From positions 23,314 through 87,313 of the forward strand of contig CALTTH010000006.1 in the NCBI GenBank assembly GCA_943908365.1: DNA of 64,000 nt, in the 5' to 3' direction. This DNA is from an uncultured Hyphomicrobiales bacterium (GTDB taxonomy: Bacteria; Pseudomonadota; Alphaproteobacteria; Rhizobiales; Rhizobiaceae). Below the pieces are notes generated by a model that was not told where the DNA came from, ran no database searches, and saw only the letters and a program-made list of their open reading frames with translations. Below are positions 42,854 to 51,547 of the stretch, piece by piece. The position numbers and the translations under genes are program-made. Each line of letters begins with the position of its first letter. Positions within the stretch are counted from its first letter, which is position 1.

Positions 42854-43102
42854 ATGGAAAGTGTAGGCTGGATTGCGGCCATCATCATCGGCGGCCTTGC
42901 GGGCTGGCTCGCGGGCAAGCTCATGGATATGCGCTTTGGTATCTTCATGAACATCGTTCTCGGCATCGTCGGCTCGGTGGTGGCAGTCGCCGTGTTGCGT
43001 ACATTCGATGTCTTCGTTGAAGACAGCCGCCTCGGCTACTTCGTCACGTCTTTCCTGGGCGCAAGCCTTCTGTTATTCCTCGCCAAGCTCGTCAGGCGTT
43101 AG
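42854..43102 (+). CDS. second GlsB/YeaQ/YmgE-type membrane protein
   Basis: An 82-residue protein with three hydrophobic segments, including IIGGLAGWLAGKLMDMRFGIFMNIVLGIVGSVVAV in the first half (read in parts), which matches the GlsB/YeaQ pattern. It differs from its neighbour in sequence but shares size, topology and glycine spacing, so the pair may come from an old duplication. It lies 42 bases after the first and 32 bases before lipA. Confidence 0.82.
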   Translation: MESVGWIAAIIIGGLAGWLAGKLMDMRFGIFMNIVLGIVGSVVAVAVLRTFDVFVEDSRLGYFVTSFLGASLLLFLAKLVRR

Positions 43103-43134
43103 AGCCGCTTATCAGCGGTAGAAGCAGGTTTCTT

Positions 43135-44109
43135 ATGGTCACTATTCTCGACAGGATGTCCCAGCCGGAAGAAAAGCGCATCCGCCATCCGGAGAAGGCG
43201 CATAAGCCCGACACGGAAGTGGCGCGCAAGCCGGAATGGATTCGCGTCAAGGCGCCTACCTCCAAGGGCTACCATGAGACGCGCGAACTGGTGCGCAGCC
43301 ACAAGCTGGTGACGGTGTGCGAAGAGGCTGGCTGTCCAAATATCGGCGAATGCTGGGACAAGAAGCACGCCACCTTCATGATCATGGGCGAGATCTGCAC
43401 GCGCGCCTGCGCCTTCTGCAACGTCTCGACCGGCAAGCCCAATCCGCTTGATCTCAATGAGCCGGAAAATGTTGCCAAGGCCGTCAAGCAGATGGGCCTC
43501 AGCCACGTCGTCATTACTTCGGTCGACCGCGACGATCTCCCCGACGGTGGTGCCGAGCATTTTGAAAAGGTGATCTGGGCAATCCGCGCTGCGTCTCCGA
43601 ACACGACCATCGAAATCCTGACGCCGGACTTCCTCAAGAAGCCAGGTGCTCTGGAGCGTGTGGTCGCGGCCAAGCCCGATGTGTTCAACCACAACATGGA
43701 AACCGTCCCCGGCAACTATCTGACCGTTCGCCCCGGCGCGCGCTACTTCCACTCCGTTCGCCTGTTGCAGCGGGTGAAGGAACTGGACCCCACCATGTTC
43801 ACCAAGTCCGGCATCATGGTGGGTCTTGGCGAAGAGCGTAACGAAGTGCTGCAGTTGATGGACGATCTTCGCAGCGCCGATGTCGACTTCCTGACGATCG
43901 GCCAGTATCTGCAGCCGACCCGCAAGCACCACAAGGTGGAACGCTTCGTGACGCCGGAAGAATTCAAGTCCTACGAAACGGTTGCCTATACAAAGGGCTT
44001 CCTCATGGTCTCGTCCAGCCCGCTGACGCGCTCGTCGCACCATGCCGGTGATGATTTCGAACGTCTTCGCGCCAATCGTGAGAAGAAGCTTCTGGCTGCT
44101 GCTGAGTGA
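43135..44109 (+). CDS. lipA: lipoyl synthase
   Basis: LipA is a radical-SAM enzyme that inserts two sulfurs into octanoyl groups on lipoyl domains, including those of PdhB and PdhC encoded just upstream. The 324-residue protein has the auxiliary cluster cysteines in CEEAGCPNIGECW near residue 62, the radical-SAM motif CTRACAFCNVSTG near residue 88, and the C-terminal serine segment SSPLTRSSHHAG with the conserved RSS. An ATG at 43135 or 43153 is possible; the first gives usual length. Its position in the pdh cluster ties cofactor synthesis to its main client. Confidence 0.97.
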   Translation: MVTILDRMSQPEEKRIRHPEKAHKPDTEVARKPEWIRVKAPTSKGYHETRELVRSHKLVTVCEEAGCPNIGECWDKKHATFMIMGEICTRACAFCNVSTGKPNPLDLNEPENVAKAVKQMGLSHVVITSVDRDDLPDGGAEHFEKVIWAIRAASPNTTIEILTPDFLKKPGALERVVAAKPDVFNHNMETVPGNYLTVRPGARYFHSVRLLQRVKELDPTMFTKSGIMVGLGEERNEVLQLMDDLRSADVDFLTIGQYLQPTRKHHKVERFVTPEEFKSYETVAYTKGFLMVSSSPLTRSSHHAGDDFERLRANREKKLLAAAE

Positions 44110-44186
44110 TTGGTTGACGCGCCAAAGCGCTTGACCATGAGCTTCGTGAGTTTGCCCCGAAGTTTAATTCGATTTTGACAGTTAAA

Positions 44187-44225
44187 GCCCGTGCGTCTTA
44201 TTGGAAGCACGGGCTTCACATTTTG
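44187..44225 (+). terminator. terminator hairpin after lipA
   Basis: A perfect 8-bp stem GCCCGTGC/GCACGGGC (44187-44194 with 44207-44214, 12-base loop) is followed by TTCACATTTT. It lies 78 bases after the lipA stop. Confidence 0.7.
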
Positions 44226-44243
44226 GAGGTACGCATCGTGTTT

Positions 44244-44269
44244 TCCGAAAATCGAGTCTGATTTTCGGA
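44244..44269. repeat. REP-like palindrome
   Basis: A perfect 10-bp inverted repeat TCCGAAAATC/GATTTTCGGA with a six-base spacer lies between the convergent lipA and parE genes. Palindromes of this CGAAAATCG...GATTTTCG type are frequent between genes in Rhizobiaceae, so it is probably a dispersed repeat that may also stabilise or end transcripts. Confidence 0.55.
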
Positions 44270-44293
44270 CCGATTCTGTAGCCCCTACACCGA

Positions 44294-46369
44294 TCAGATA
44301 TCCAGGTTTTCCGCAAAGGCGGCTCTGTCCTGGATGAAGCGGAAACGGGCGTCTGCCTTGGTTCCCATCAGATTGTCGACCGCTTCGCGCGTGCCTTCGA
44401 AATCCACGTCGTCGATTTCCACGCGCAGCAATGTGCGTTTGGAGGGATCCATCGTGGTTTCCTTCAACTGGGCCGGCAACATTTCGCCAAGACCTTTGAA
44501 GCGGCTGATTTCGATCTTGCCGCGGCCCTTGAACTCTGTCTCCATCAGCTCAGCGCGATGGACGTCGTCACGCGCATAGGCAGACTTCGACCCTTGCGTG
44601 ATCTTGTAGAGTGGCGGAACGGCAAGATAGAGGTGGCTGCCCCGGATGAGTTCGGGCATTTCCTGATAGAAGAAGGTGATCAGCAGCGAGGCGATATGGG
44701 CGCCGTCGACGTCGGCATCGGTCATGATGATGATGCGTTCGTAACGAAGATCCTCGTCGCGATACTTCGTGCGCGTGCCGCAGCCAAGCGCCTGAATGAG
44801 ATCGGCGATCTGCTGGTTGGCAGAGAGCTTTTCGCGGCTGGCACTACCGACGTTCAGAATCTTACCGCGTAGTGGCAGGATGGCCTGGTTGGCGCGGTTA
44901 CGCGCCTGCTTGGCAGAACCACCAGCCGAGTCACCCTCGACGATGAAAAGCTCGGCGCCTTCGGCGGTGTTCTGAGAACAATCGGCGAGCTTGCCCGGCA
45001 GGCGAAGCTTGCGCACCGCAGTCTTGCGGTTGACCTCTTTTTCCTTGCGACGGCGCAGACGCTCCTCACAGCGCTCGATCACCCATTCCAGAAGCTTTGC
45101 CGCTTCTGCGGGGTTGCCGGTGAGATAATGATCGAACGGATCGCGCAGCGCGTTTTCGACGATACGCTGGGCTTCGACGGTCGCGAGTTTGTCCTTGGTC
45201 TGGCCGACAAATTCCGGCTCGCGAATGAAGACGGAGAGCATGCCGACGGCCGAGATCATCACGTCATCCGTGGTGATTTCGCGTGCGCGCTTGTTCTGCG
45301 TCAGCTCGGCGTAGTTCTTCAGGCCCTTGGTCAAGGCGATACGAAGACCAGCTTCGTGTGTGCCGCCTTCGGGCGTCGGGATGGTGTTACAATAGGAATG
45401 AACCTGGCTGTCGCCGCCATACCAGGTGACCGCCCATTCCAGCGCACCGTGGCCGCCGGTCTTTTCCGTTCTGCCTGAGAAGATTTCTCGGGTGACGGTA
45501 AAGTCCTTGCCAAGCGTGGCCGAGAGGTAATCCTTCAAGCCGCCAGGAAAATGGAAGACAGCCTTTTCAGGGATTTCGCCGCCCGCGGGCACAAGGCCCG
45601 GATCGCAGCTCCAGCGGATTTCAACACCGCCAAAAAGATAGGCCTTGGAGCGCGCCATGCGGAAAATGCGGGCCGCGTCGAATTTGGCATGGTCGCCGAA
45701 AATCTGCGCATCCGGATGGAAGCGCACGCGGGTTCCGCGGCGGTTATGAACATCGCCCAACTCTTCCAGCGGACCTTGCGGAATACCCCGCGAGAAGCGC
45801 TGGCGATAGAGCTTGCGATTACGTGCGACTTCCACTTCCAGGACGTCGGAAAGCGCGTTGACGACGGACACGCCCACACCATGCAGACCGCCAGAGGTCT
45901 CGTAAGCCTTGCCGTCGAACTTGCCGCCCGCATGCAGCTTGGTCATGATGACTTCAAGCGTGGACTTGCCTGGTACCTGTGGATGGTTTTCGACAGGGAT
46001 ACCGCGACCGTTATCGCTCACCGTCAGGAAACCCTCGGTATCAAGATGCACTTCGATGAAGTTGGCATGGCCTGCGACGGCTTCATCCATCGAGTTATCG
46101 ATGACTTCGGCGAAGAGGTGGTGCAGCGCTTTCTCGTCGGTACCGCCGATATACATGCCCGGACGCATGCGCACCGGCTCCAGACCTTCCAGAACACGGA
46201 TAGACGAGGCGCCATACTCATCGCCCGACGATGTGGCGGGTGCGGACGCGGCTTTCGGCTGTACGGCCGCCTTGGCAACTGGTTCTACAACAGGTGCGGC
46301 TTCTCGCGGTTCTGCTTCGGCGCGAGTGGCTGCGGGAAGGCCGGAAAAAAGATCGTTGCTATCGTCCAT
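44294..46369 (-). CDS. parE: DNA topoisomerase IV subunit B
   Basis: ParE supplies the ATPase of topoisomerase IV, which decatenates daughter chromosomes. The 691-residue protein begins with an Ala/Pro/Glu-rich extension of about 50 residues, then the GHKL ATPase (about 55-250: EVIDNSMDEAVAG with the catalytic Glu/Asn, VSDNGRGIPVE, GGLHGVGVSVVNALS), the transducer domain, and the TOPRIM segment FIVEGDSAGGSAKQARNR near residue 475 with IMTDADVDGAHIASLL. The extension and the length favour ParE over GyrB, which is about 800 residues. It is convergent with lipA and divergent from a hydrolase gene. Confidence 0.94.
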   Translation of the reverse strand: MDDSNDLFSGLPAATRAEAEPREAAPVVEPVAKAAVQPKAASAPATSSGDEYGASSIRVLEGLEPVRMRPGMYIGGTDEKALHHLFAEVIDNSMDEAVAGHANFIEVHLDTEGFLTVSDNGRGIPVENHPQVPGKSTLEVIMTKLHAGGKFDGKAYETSGGLHGVGVSVVNALSDVLEVEVARNRKLYRQRFSRGIPQGPLEELGDVHNRRGTRVRFHPDAQIFGDHAKFDAARIFRMARSKAYLFGGVEIRWSCDPGLVPAGGEIPEKAVFHFPGGLKDYLSATLGKDFTVTREIFSGRTEKTGGHGALEWAVTWYGGDSQVHSYCNTIPTPEGGTHEAGLRIALTKGLKNYAELTQNKRAREITTDDVMISAVGMLSVFIREPEFVGQTKDKLATVEAQRIVENALRDPFDHYLTGNPAEAAKLLEWVIERCEERLRRRKEKEVNRKTAVRKLRLPGKLADCSQNTAEGAELFIVEGDSAGGSAKQARNRANQAILPLRGKILNVGSASREKLSANQQIADLIQALGCGTRTKYRDEDLRYERIIIMTDADVDGAHIASLLITFFYQEMPELIRGSHLYLAVPPLYKITQGSKSAYARDDVHRAELMETEFKGRGKIEISRFKGLGEMLPAQLKETTMDPSKRTLLRVEIDDVDFEGTREAVDNLMGTKADARFRFIQDRAAFAENLDI

Positions 46370-46542
46370 AGGTCCAGTTCAATCAGATTTTGCCCGGATT
46401 TTGTCCATGCGAGCAGACAGGATTCAGACATCGATACCGGTTCTAGCAGGGTACAAAGGGCTTGATGCTTTACCGCGAAGGATTGCGTTGCAGCAGCCCG
46501 GATGGCAAGACTTGTGGCGCAAATCAAACGGTTCCTCAAGGC

Positions 46543-47424
46543 ATGTCCACAGCTCTTTTCACCTTTTGTACTCTTTTTTGCCTGTCTGTTGCAGCGATGC
46601 CCGCCAACGCTCAAACGAGAGGCGGGGCGCTGAAGCCCTTCAAGGACGACCTGTTTTCAAGCCAGACAGTGCTTTCGACTGGTGATGGCGGCGCCTCGCA
46701 GGTGATCGACTATCAGGAATTGCGCGACATCAATGGGCGGGATGAGATTCCCGAGCTACGGGTAAAACGGCAATATGTCGATCGGGCCCCGCAAAAGATC
46801 CAGGAGCTGGAAACCATTTCCGCCGGTGGACGGCTGATCGATGTGGGGCGCGTTGGACGGCCGAGTGGCCAGGCCTTTACCGTGATTTTCATTCACGGTC
46901 GGGGTGGGGATCGAAGGCTTGGCATGAAGGACTATACCTTCGGCGGCAATTTCAATCGCTTAAAAAATCTTGCTGTCAACAATGGTGGGACCTACTACGC
47001 ACCGAGTATCAAAACGTTTGATCAGAACGGTGTTGCAGATGTCGCGGCGCTGATTGCGGATGCCAAGGCGAAATCAGGCGGCAATCCTGTCATTCTGGCC
47101 TGCGCTTCCATGGGCAGCTTCATCTGCTATGGCATCAGCCGCGATGCGGCCGCGACCGGCAACCTCAAGGGGATGGTCATCCTCGGCGGTGCTGCCGATC
47201 CCGATTTTTCGAAGAGCGCGTTCATAAAGGCGAAGAAGCCCGTTTATTTTACCCATGGCAGCCTGGACAAGGTCTATTCAGCCGATCAGCAGGCCTTGAC
47301 CTTTCGGGGGCTTTTGAAGGCCGGTGTACCCACTCACTTTACGCTCTTCCTGACAGGCACCCATGGAACACCGGTTCGGATGACTGACTGGCGCGTCGTG
47401 CTCAATTGGATACTGGCCCGCTAG
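46543..47424 (+). CDS. exported alpha/beta hydrolase
   Basis: A 293-residue protein with a signal peptide (about residues 1-24, MSTALFTFCTLFCLSVAAMPANAQ). The mature part is an alpha/beta hydrolase: VIFIHGRGGDRRLG carries the oxyanion HG motif, ILACASMGSFICYGIS supplies the nucleophile elbow (A-S-M-G), and YFTHGSLDKVYS and FLTGTHGTPVR are candidates for the acid and the histidine. Specificity cannot be told. The ATG at 46543 is chosen for the signal peptide; an in-frame start at 46462 is in the gap to parE and unlikely. It precedes tpiA by 139 bases. Confidence 0.83.
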   Translation: MSTALFTFCTLFCLSVAAMPANAQTRGGALKPFKDDLFSSQTVLSTGDGGASQVIDYQELRDINGRDEIPELRVKRQYVDRAPQKIQELETISAGGRLIDVGRVGRPSGQAFTVIFIHGRGGDRRLGMKDYTFGGNFNRLKNLAVNNGGTYYAPSIKTFDQNGVADVAALIADAKAKSGGNPVILACASMGSFICYGISRDAAATGNLKGMVILGGAADPDFSKSAFIKAKKPVYFTHGSLDKVYSADQQALTFRGLLKAGVPTHFTLFLTGTHGTPVRMTDWRVVLNWILAR

Positions 47425-47563
47425 CTCGGAAAACCCTGTCATTCGTGAGAGGTTTTGTACGAAATTCACCAAATTTCGAACCAAAACCTTGCTTTTTCGT
47501 CCAAATTCCTGTCGCTGTCTCTTTGAGAAGACACTGCCAACAATAAAGAGGAATGATCGCGCA

Positions 47564-48334
47564 ATGACCCCTGATATTCGCCCGCTCGTCGCTGGAAACT
47601 GGAAGATGAACGGAACGCGCGCCTCGCTCGATCAGATCAAGGCGATGGCGGAGGGGGTCAAGGGACCGCTCGCGGAAAAGGTCGAGTCGCTGATCTGCCC
47701 GCCTTCGACGCTTCTCTATGTCGCGACCGCGCTTTGCGAGGACAGCCCCCTCAAGATCGGCGCGCAGGATTGCCACCAGAATGCGTCGGGCGCGCATACG
47801 GGCGATATTTCCGCCGAGATGATTGCCGACTGCTTCGGCACGCATGTGATTGTCGGACACTCCGAGCGCCGCACCGATCATGCGGAAACGGATCACCTCG
47901 TGCGGGCGAAGGCGAATGCTGCCTATGCGGCCGATCTCATCGCCATCATCTGCATCGGCGAGACGGCGGAGCAGCGCAAGTCCGCCCAGACGCTTGATGT
48001 GCTCAAGCGCCAGCTCGATGGATCCTTGCCAGACGAGGCGATCGCCGCCAACACCGTCATTGCCTATGAGCCCGTGTGGGCGATCGGCACAGGCCTGACA
48101 CCGACCGTCGAGGATGTCCGTGAAGCGCATGCTTTCATGCGCGAAGAGCTGGTCAAGCGCTTTGGCGGCGAGGGCAGGGGCATGCGCATTCTTTATGGTG
48201 GCTCGGTGAAGCCGTCCAACGCCTCAGAGCTCATGGCGATCGAGAATGTCGATGGTGCGCTCATCGGCGGCGCGAGCTTGAAAGCCTCCGACTTCCTGTC
48301 CATCTATGCAGCTTATGAGAAATTGACGGCCTGA
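47564..48334 (+). CDS. tpiA: triosephosphate isomerase
   Basis: TpiA interconverts glyceraldehyde 3-phosphate and dihydroxyacetone phosphate. The 256-residue length is standard. Seen are the substrate lysine in AGNWKMNG near residue 12, the electrophilic histidine in VIVGHSERR near residue 96, the catalytic glutamate in AYEPVWAIGTG near residue 168 and the phosphate-binding YGGSVKPSNA and IGGASLKA. The ATG at 47564 starts the family homology; a GAGG lies upstream. Followed by secG and pyrG, the usual neighbours in rhizobia. Confidence 0.97.
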   Translation: MTPDIRPLVAGNWKMNGTRASLDQIKAMAEGVKGPLAEKVESLICPPSTLLYVATALCEDSPLKIGAQDCHQNASGAHTGDISAEMIADCFGTHVIVGHSERRTDHAETDHLVRAKANAAYAADLIAIICIGETAEQRKSAQTLDVLKRQLDGSLPDEAIAANTVIAYEPVWAIGTGLTPTVEDVREAHAFMREELVKRFGGEGRGMRILYGGSVKPSNASELMAIENVDGALIGGASLKASDFLSIYAAYEKLTA

Positions 48335-48452
48335 TTTTTTAAGAAAAGCAGCCGGGCTTTCGATCCTCGGGGGCTTGGAATACGCTTTCGCCTCATGTAA
48401 AGAGCCGCAAACTTCTTCATTGTGCTCCTGATGGGGCATGGAATGGATTGTC

Positions 48453-48953
48453 ATGCAGAACGTACTGATTGTTATTCACCTCATGATCGTGCTGGCGCTT
48501 GTCGGCGTGGTCCTGATCCAGCGTTCCGAAGGCGGCGGCCTCGGTATTGGCGGCGGTTCGGGCTTCATGTCTGCGCGTGGCACTGCCAATGCGCTGACCC
48601 GCACGACGGCGATCCTCGCGGCTCTGTTCTTCGCGACATCTCTCGGCCTCGGTCTCCTGACCCGCTACGAATCGCGTCCGACGGACATCCTGGATCGCAT
48701 TCCGGCACAGCAGGGTCAGGGCAACGGCATTCTCGACACGCTTGGACCCTCGACAACGACGCCTTCGCAGGCTCCAGCCAATAACGGTGTTCCGTCCACG
48801 ACCAATGGTGCGTCCAACCAGGCACCTACACAACAGCAGGCACCGGCAACGACGACGCCAGCAGCACCAGCTGAGGGCGGCGCTGCCGCTCCGGCTGCAC
48901 CAGCGCAGCAACCGGCTCCCGCCAACACCAATGGCGTTCCGACCGGACAGTAA
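48453..48953 (+). CDS. secG: preprotein translocase subunit SecG
   Basis: SecG is the accessory membrane subunit of the SecYEG channel. The 166-residue protein has two transmembrane segments (about 1-20 and 48-72), with QRSEGGGLGIGGGSGFMSARGTANALTR between them, which is the family signature. Unlike the 110-residue E. coli protein, it carries a long C-terminal tail (about 85-166) rich in Pro, Ala, Thr and Gln, a feature of alphaproteobacterial SecG. The start at 48453 (MQNVLIVIH) fits homology; an ATG at 48438 would add five residues. A strong terminator follows. Confidence 0.93.
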   Translation: MQNVLIVIHLMIVLALVGVVLIQRSEGGGLGIGGGSGFMSARGTANALTRTTAILAALFFATSLGLGLLTRYESRPTDILDRIPAQQGQGNGILDTLGPSTTTPSQAPANNGVPSTTNGASNQAPTQQQAPATTTPAAPAEGGAAAPAAPAQQPAPANTNGVPTGQ

Positions 48954-48975
48954 AGTCTGGTTGACGAGTAACACT

Positions 48976-49008
48976 CCGGCAGGCCAAAAGCCTGCCGGTT
49001 TTCTTTTG
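48976..49008 (+). terminator. rho-independent terminator of secG
   Basis: A perfect 9-bp stem CCGGCAGGC/GCCTGCCGG (48976-48984 with 48990-48998, loop CAAAA) is followed by TTTTCTTTT, 23 bases after the stop codon. Confidence 0.9.
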
Positions 49009-49111
49009 TTCAAGTTCCAGTCAGTCCCTGACGCGTCATCAACAGATGATTTCGCGATCAATGAATTTGGGGCTGGCGGAATCATTTATTAAAAGGTAAG
49101 CGGTGACTCCC

Positions 49112-50740
49112 ATGGCGCGATATGTATTCATCACAGGCGGCGTGGTATCCTCCCTTGGGAAGGGCATTGCGGCCGCGGCACTCGGAGCGTTGTTGCAATC
49201 CCGTGGATATCGGGTGCGGCTTCGCAAACTCGACCCCTACCTCAATGTCGATCCCGGCACCATGAGCCCCACCCAGCACGGTGAGGTTTTTGTAACCGAT
49301 GACGGCGCGGAGACGGATCTCGATCTTGGCCACTACGAACGCTTTACCGGGCGTTCCGCAACCAAGACCGACAACATCACCACGGGTCGTATCTATAAGA
49401 ACATCATCGATAAGGAACGCCGCGGCGATTATCTCGGCGCGACGGTTCAGGTCATTCCGCATGTGACCAACGAGATCAAGGATTTCGTCACCGAAGGCAA
49501 TGACGACTATGATTTCGTCATCTGCGAAATTGGCGGCACGGTCGGCGACATTGAGGCGATGCCTTTCATGGAAGCCATCCGCCAGCTCGGCAATGACCTG
49601 CCACGCGGTACGGCAATTTATCTTCACCTGACGCTGATGCCTTACATTCCGGCGGCTGGCGAGTTGAAGACGAAGCCCACACAGCATTCCGTCAAGGAGC
49701 TTCAGGCGCTTGGTATCCACCCGGATATTCTTCTAGTTCGCGCGGATCGCGAAATTCCGGAAGCGGAACGCCGGAAGCTTTCGCTGTTCTGCAACGTGCG
49801 CCAGTCTGCGGTTATCCAGGCGCTGGATGTTGCGAACATCTATGACGTGCCGATGGCCTACCACAAGGAAGGCCTCGACAATGAAGTGCTGGCTGCCTTT
49901 GGCATCGAGCCTGCTCCCAAGCCCCGTCTTGAGCAGTGGGAAGAAGTCTGCAACCGCATTCACACGCCAGAAGGCGAAGTCACGATCGCCATCGTTGGCA
50001 AGTATACCGGCCTCAAGGATGCCTATAAGTCGCTCATCGAAGCGTTGCATCACGGCGGTATTGCCAACCGGGTGAAGGTGAAGCTCGAGTGGATCGAGTC
50101 CGAAGTCTTCGAAAAGGAAGACCCTGCTCCCTATCTCGAGAAGGTCAATGCGATCCTCGTTCCTGGCGGCTTCGGCGAGCGCGGTTCTGAAGGCAAGATT
50201 CGTGCAGCTCAGTTTGCTCGCGAACGTCAGGTTCCGTATTTCGGTATCTGCTTTGGCATGCAGATGGCTGTCGTGGAAGCGGCGCGTCATCTCGCTGGCA
50301 TCGATAAGGCCTCCTCGACCGAATTTGGTCCCACGCAAGAGCCGGTCGTTGGCCTGATGACCGAATGGGTCAAGGGCAATGAGCTTGAGAAGCGCAATGC
50401 CAGGGGTGATCTCGGTGGCACCATGCGTCTCGGCGCCTACAAGGCGGCGCTGAAGAAGGATACCAAGATCGCCGACATCTATGGCTCGACCGACATTTCC
50501 GAGCGCCACCGCCACCGGTATGAGGTGAACGTGGAGTACAAGGATCGTCTGGAAAGCTGTGGTCTGGTGTTCTCCGGTATGTCGCCGGATGGTCTTCTGC
50601 CGGAAACGGTCGAATATCCGGATCATCCCTGGTTCATCGGCGTCCAGTATCATCCCGAACTGAAGAGCCGCCCGCTCGACCCGCATCCGCTCTTTGCAAG
50701 CTTCATCGAAGCGGCATTGGTTCGGAGCCGTCTGGTTTGA
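49112..50740 (+). CDS. pyrG: CTP synthase
   Basis: PyrG makes CTP from UTP with ATP and glutamine. The 542-residue protein has the synthetase domain (about 1-265: MARYVFITGGVVSSLGKG with its P-loop, DPYLNVDPGTMSPTQHGEVFV, GGTVGDIE) and the glutaminase domain (about 290-540: nucleophile cysteine in FGICFGMQMAV near residue 381, catalytic HPE in VQYHPELKSRP). The family starts at MARYVF (49112), but AAAGG lies closer to an in-frame GTG at 49103, so three extra residues are possible. It is separated from secG by a terminator. Confidence 0.96.
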   Translation: MARYVFITGGVVSSLGKGIAAAALGALLQSRGYRVRLRKLDPYLNVDPGTMSPTQHGEVFVTDDGAETDLDLGHYERFTGRSATKTDNITTGRIYKNIIDKERRGDYLGATVQVIPHVTNEIKDFVTEGNDDYDFVICEIGGTVGDIEAMPFMEAIRQLGNDLPRGTAIYLHLTLMPYIPAAGELKTKPTQHSVKELQALGIHPDILLVRADREIPEAERRKLSLFCNVRQSAVIQALDVANIYDVPMAYHKEGLDNEVLAAFGIEPAPKPRLEQWEEVCNRIHTPEGEVTIAIVGKYTGLKDAYKSLIEALHHGGIANRVKVKLEWIESEVFEKEDPAPYLEKVNAILVPGGFGERGSEGKIRAAQFARERQVPYFGICFGMQMAVVEAARHLAGIDKASSTEFGPTQEPVVGLMTEWVKGNELEKRNARGDLGGTMRLGAYKAALKKDTKIADIYGSTDISERHRHRYEVNVEYKDRLESCGLVFSGMSPDGLLPETVEYPDHPWFIGVQYHPELKSRPLDPHPLFASFIEAALVRSRLV

Positions 50741-50772
50741 TCGGCCGGCGACCACAGGAGTAGAGATTGAAA

Positions 50773-50800
50773 GGCCGCAGCAATGCGGTCTTTTGCTTTT
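50773..50800 (+). terminator. terminator hairpin after pyrG
   Basis: A 7-bp stem with one G-T pair (50773-50779 with 50784-50790, loop GCAA) is followed by TTTTGCTTTT. It lies 32 bases after the pyrG stop and directly before the VOC-protein gene. Confidence 0.8.
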
Positions 50801-50818
50801 CTAGCAATGGAGTGCTTG

Positions 50819-51457
50819 ATGTTGAAGCTTGATCACCTGGCGATTATTGCTCCCTCGCTGGAGGCTGGTGCCGCGTATGTGCGCGAGACGCTCGGCGTCG
50901 ACATGCCGACAGGCGGCAAGCATCCGCAGATGGGAACGCACAATCTTTTGCTGCGCCTTGGCGCAGATGTTTTTCTGGAAGTGATTGCCGTTAATCCAGA
51001 AGCAGAGCGGCCTAAGAGACGACGCTGGTTCGGGCTCGATGATCCGGAAGCCGTTCAGGCCGCGTGGGACGAGGGGCGGCCGCTGCGCGCCTGGGTGGCC
51101 CGGACCAGCGATTTTGCCAGCGTGCTTGCGCGGCATAGCGATCTGCTGGGACGTCAAGAGAAGGTGTCACGTGGAGATCGTGAGTGGCTGTTCGCGGTCG
51201 CCGACGATGGATCTCTGCCGTGCGGCGGCATTGCACCTTCGGTGATGGACTGGGGAGCGCGCGGAACTCCTGCGCCATCCATGCCGGATTTTGGGCTTCG
51301 GCTAAAGAGTTTCCAGATCGAACATCCCGATGCGGATCGCGTTCAAGAACTCTATGCTGATCTTGAGATCATCGATCCTCCGACTGTGATCAAGGCCAAG
51401 AATTTCCGCTACATAGCGGAGATAGAAACCCCTCGTGGGATCAAGCCTATCGGTTAG
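50819..51457 (+). CDS. VOC-family (glyoxalase-like) protein
   Basis: A 212-residue protein of the glyoxalase-like VOC superfamily. It starts LKLDHLAIIAPSLEAGAAYVRETLG, the typical first beta-alpha-beta unit with a metal-ligand-like histidine, followed by GGKHPQMGTHNLLLRLG and VFLEVIAVNP, which corresponds to the second ligand strand. The enzyme reaction is unknown. The ATG at 50819 is preceded by GGAG; an in-frame ATG at 50783 lies in the terminator. It is convergent with the FliO-like gene. Confidence 0.82.
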   Translation: MLKLDHLAIIAPSLEAGAAYVRETLGVDMPTGGKHPQMGTHNLLLRLGADVFLEVIAVNPEAERPKRRRWFGLDDPEAVQAAWDEGRPLRAWVARTSDFASVLARHSDLLGRQEKVSRGDREWLFAVADDGSLPCGGIAPSVMDWGARGTPAPSMPDFGLRLKSFQIEHPDADRVQELYADLEIIDPPTVIKAKNFRYIAEIETPRGIKPIG

Positions 51458-51547
51458 GATGAAGGCTTCTCTCTGATCTTGGCGTTCAGTAAGACGCGGC
51501 GATGGCTCTGCATCGCCGTGTCGCACGGGCCTCGCTTTCAATCATCA

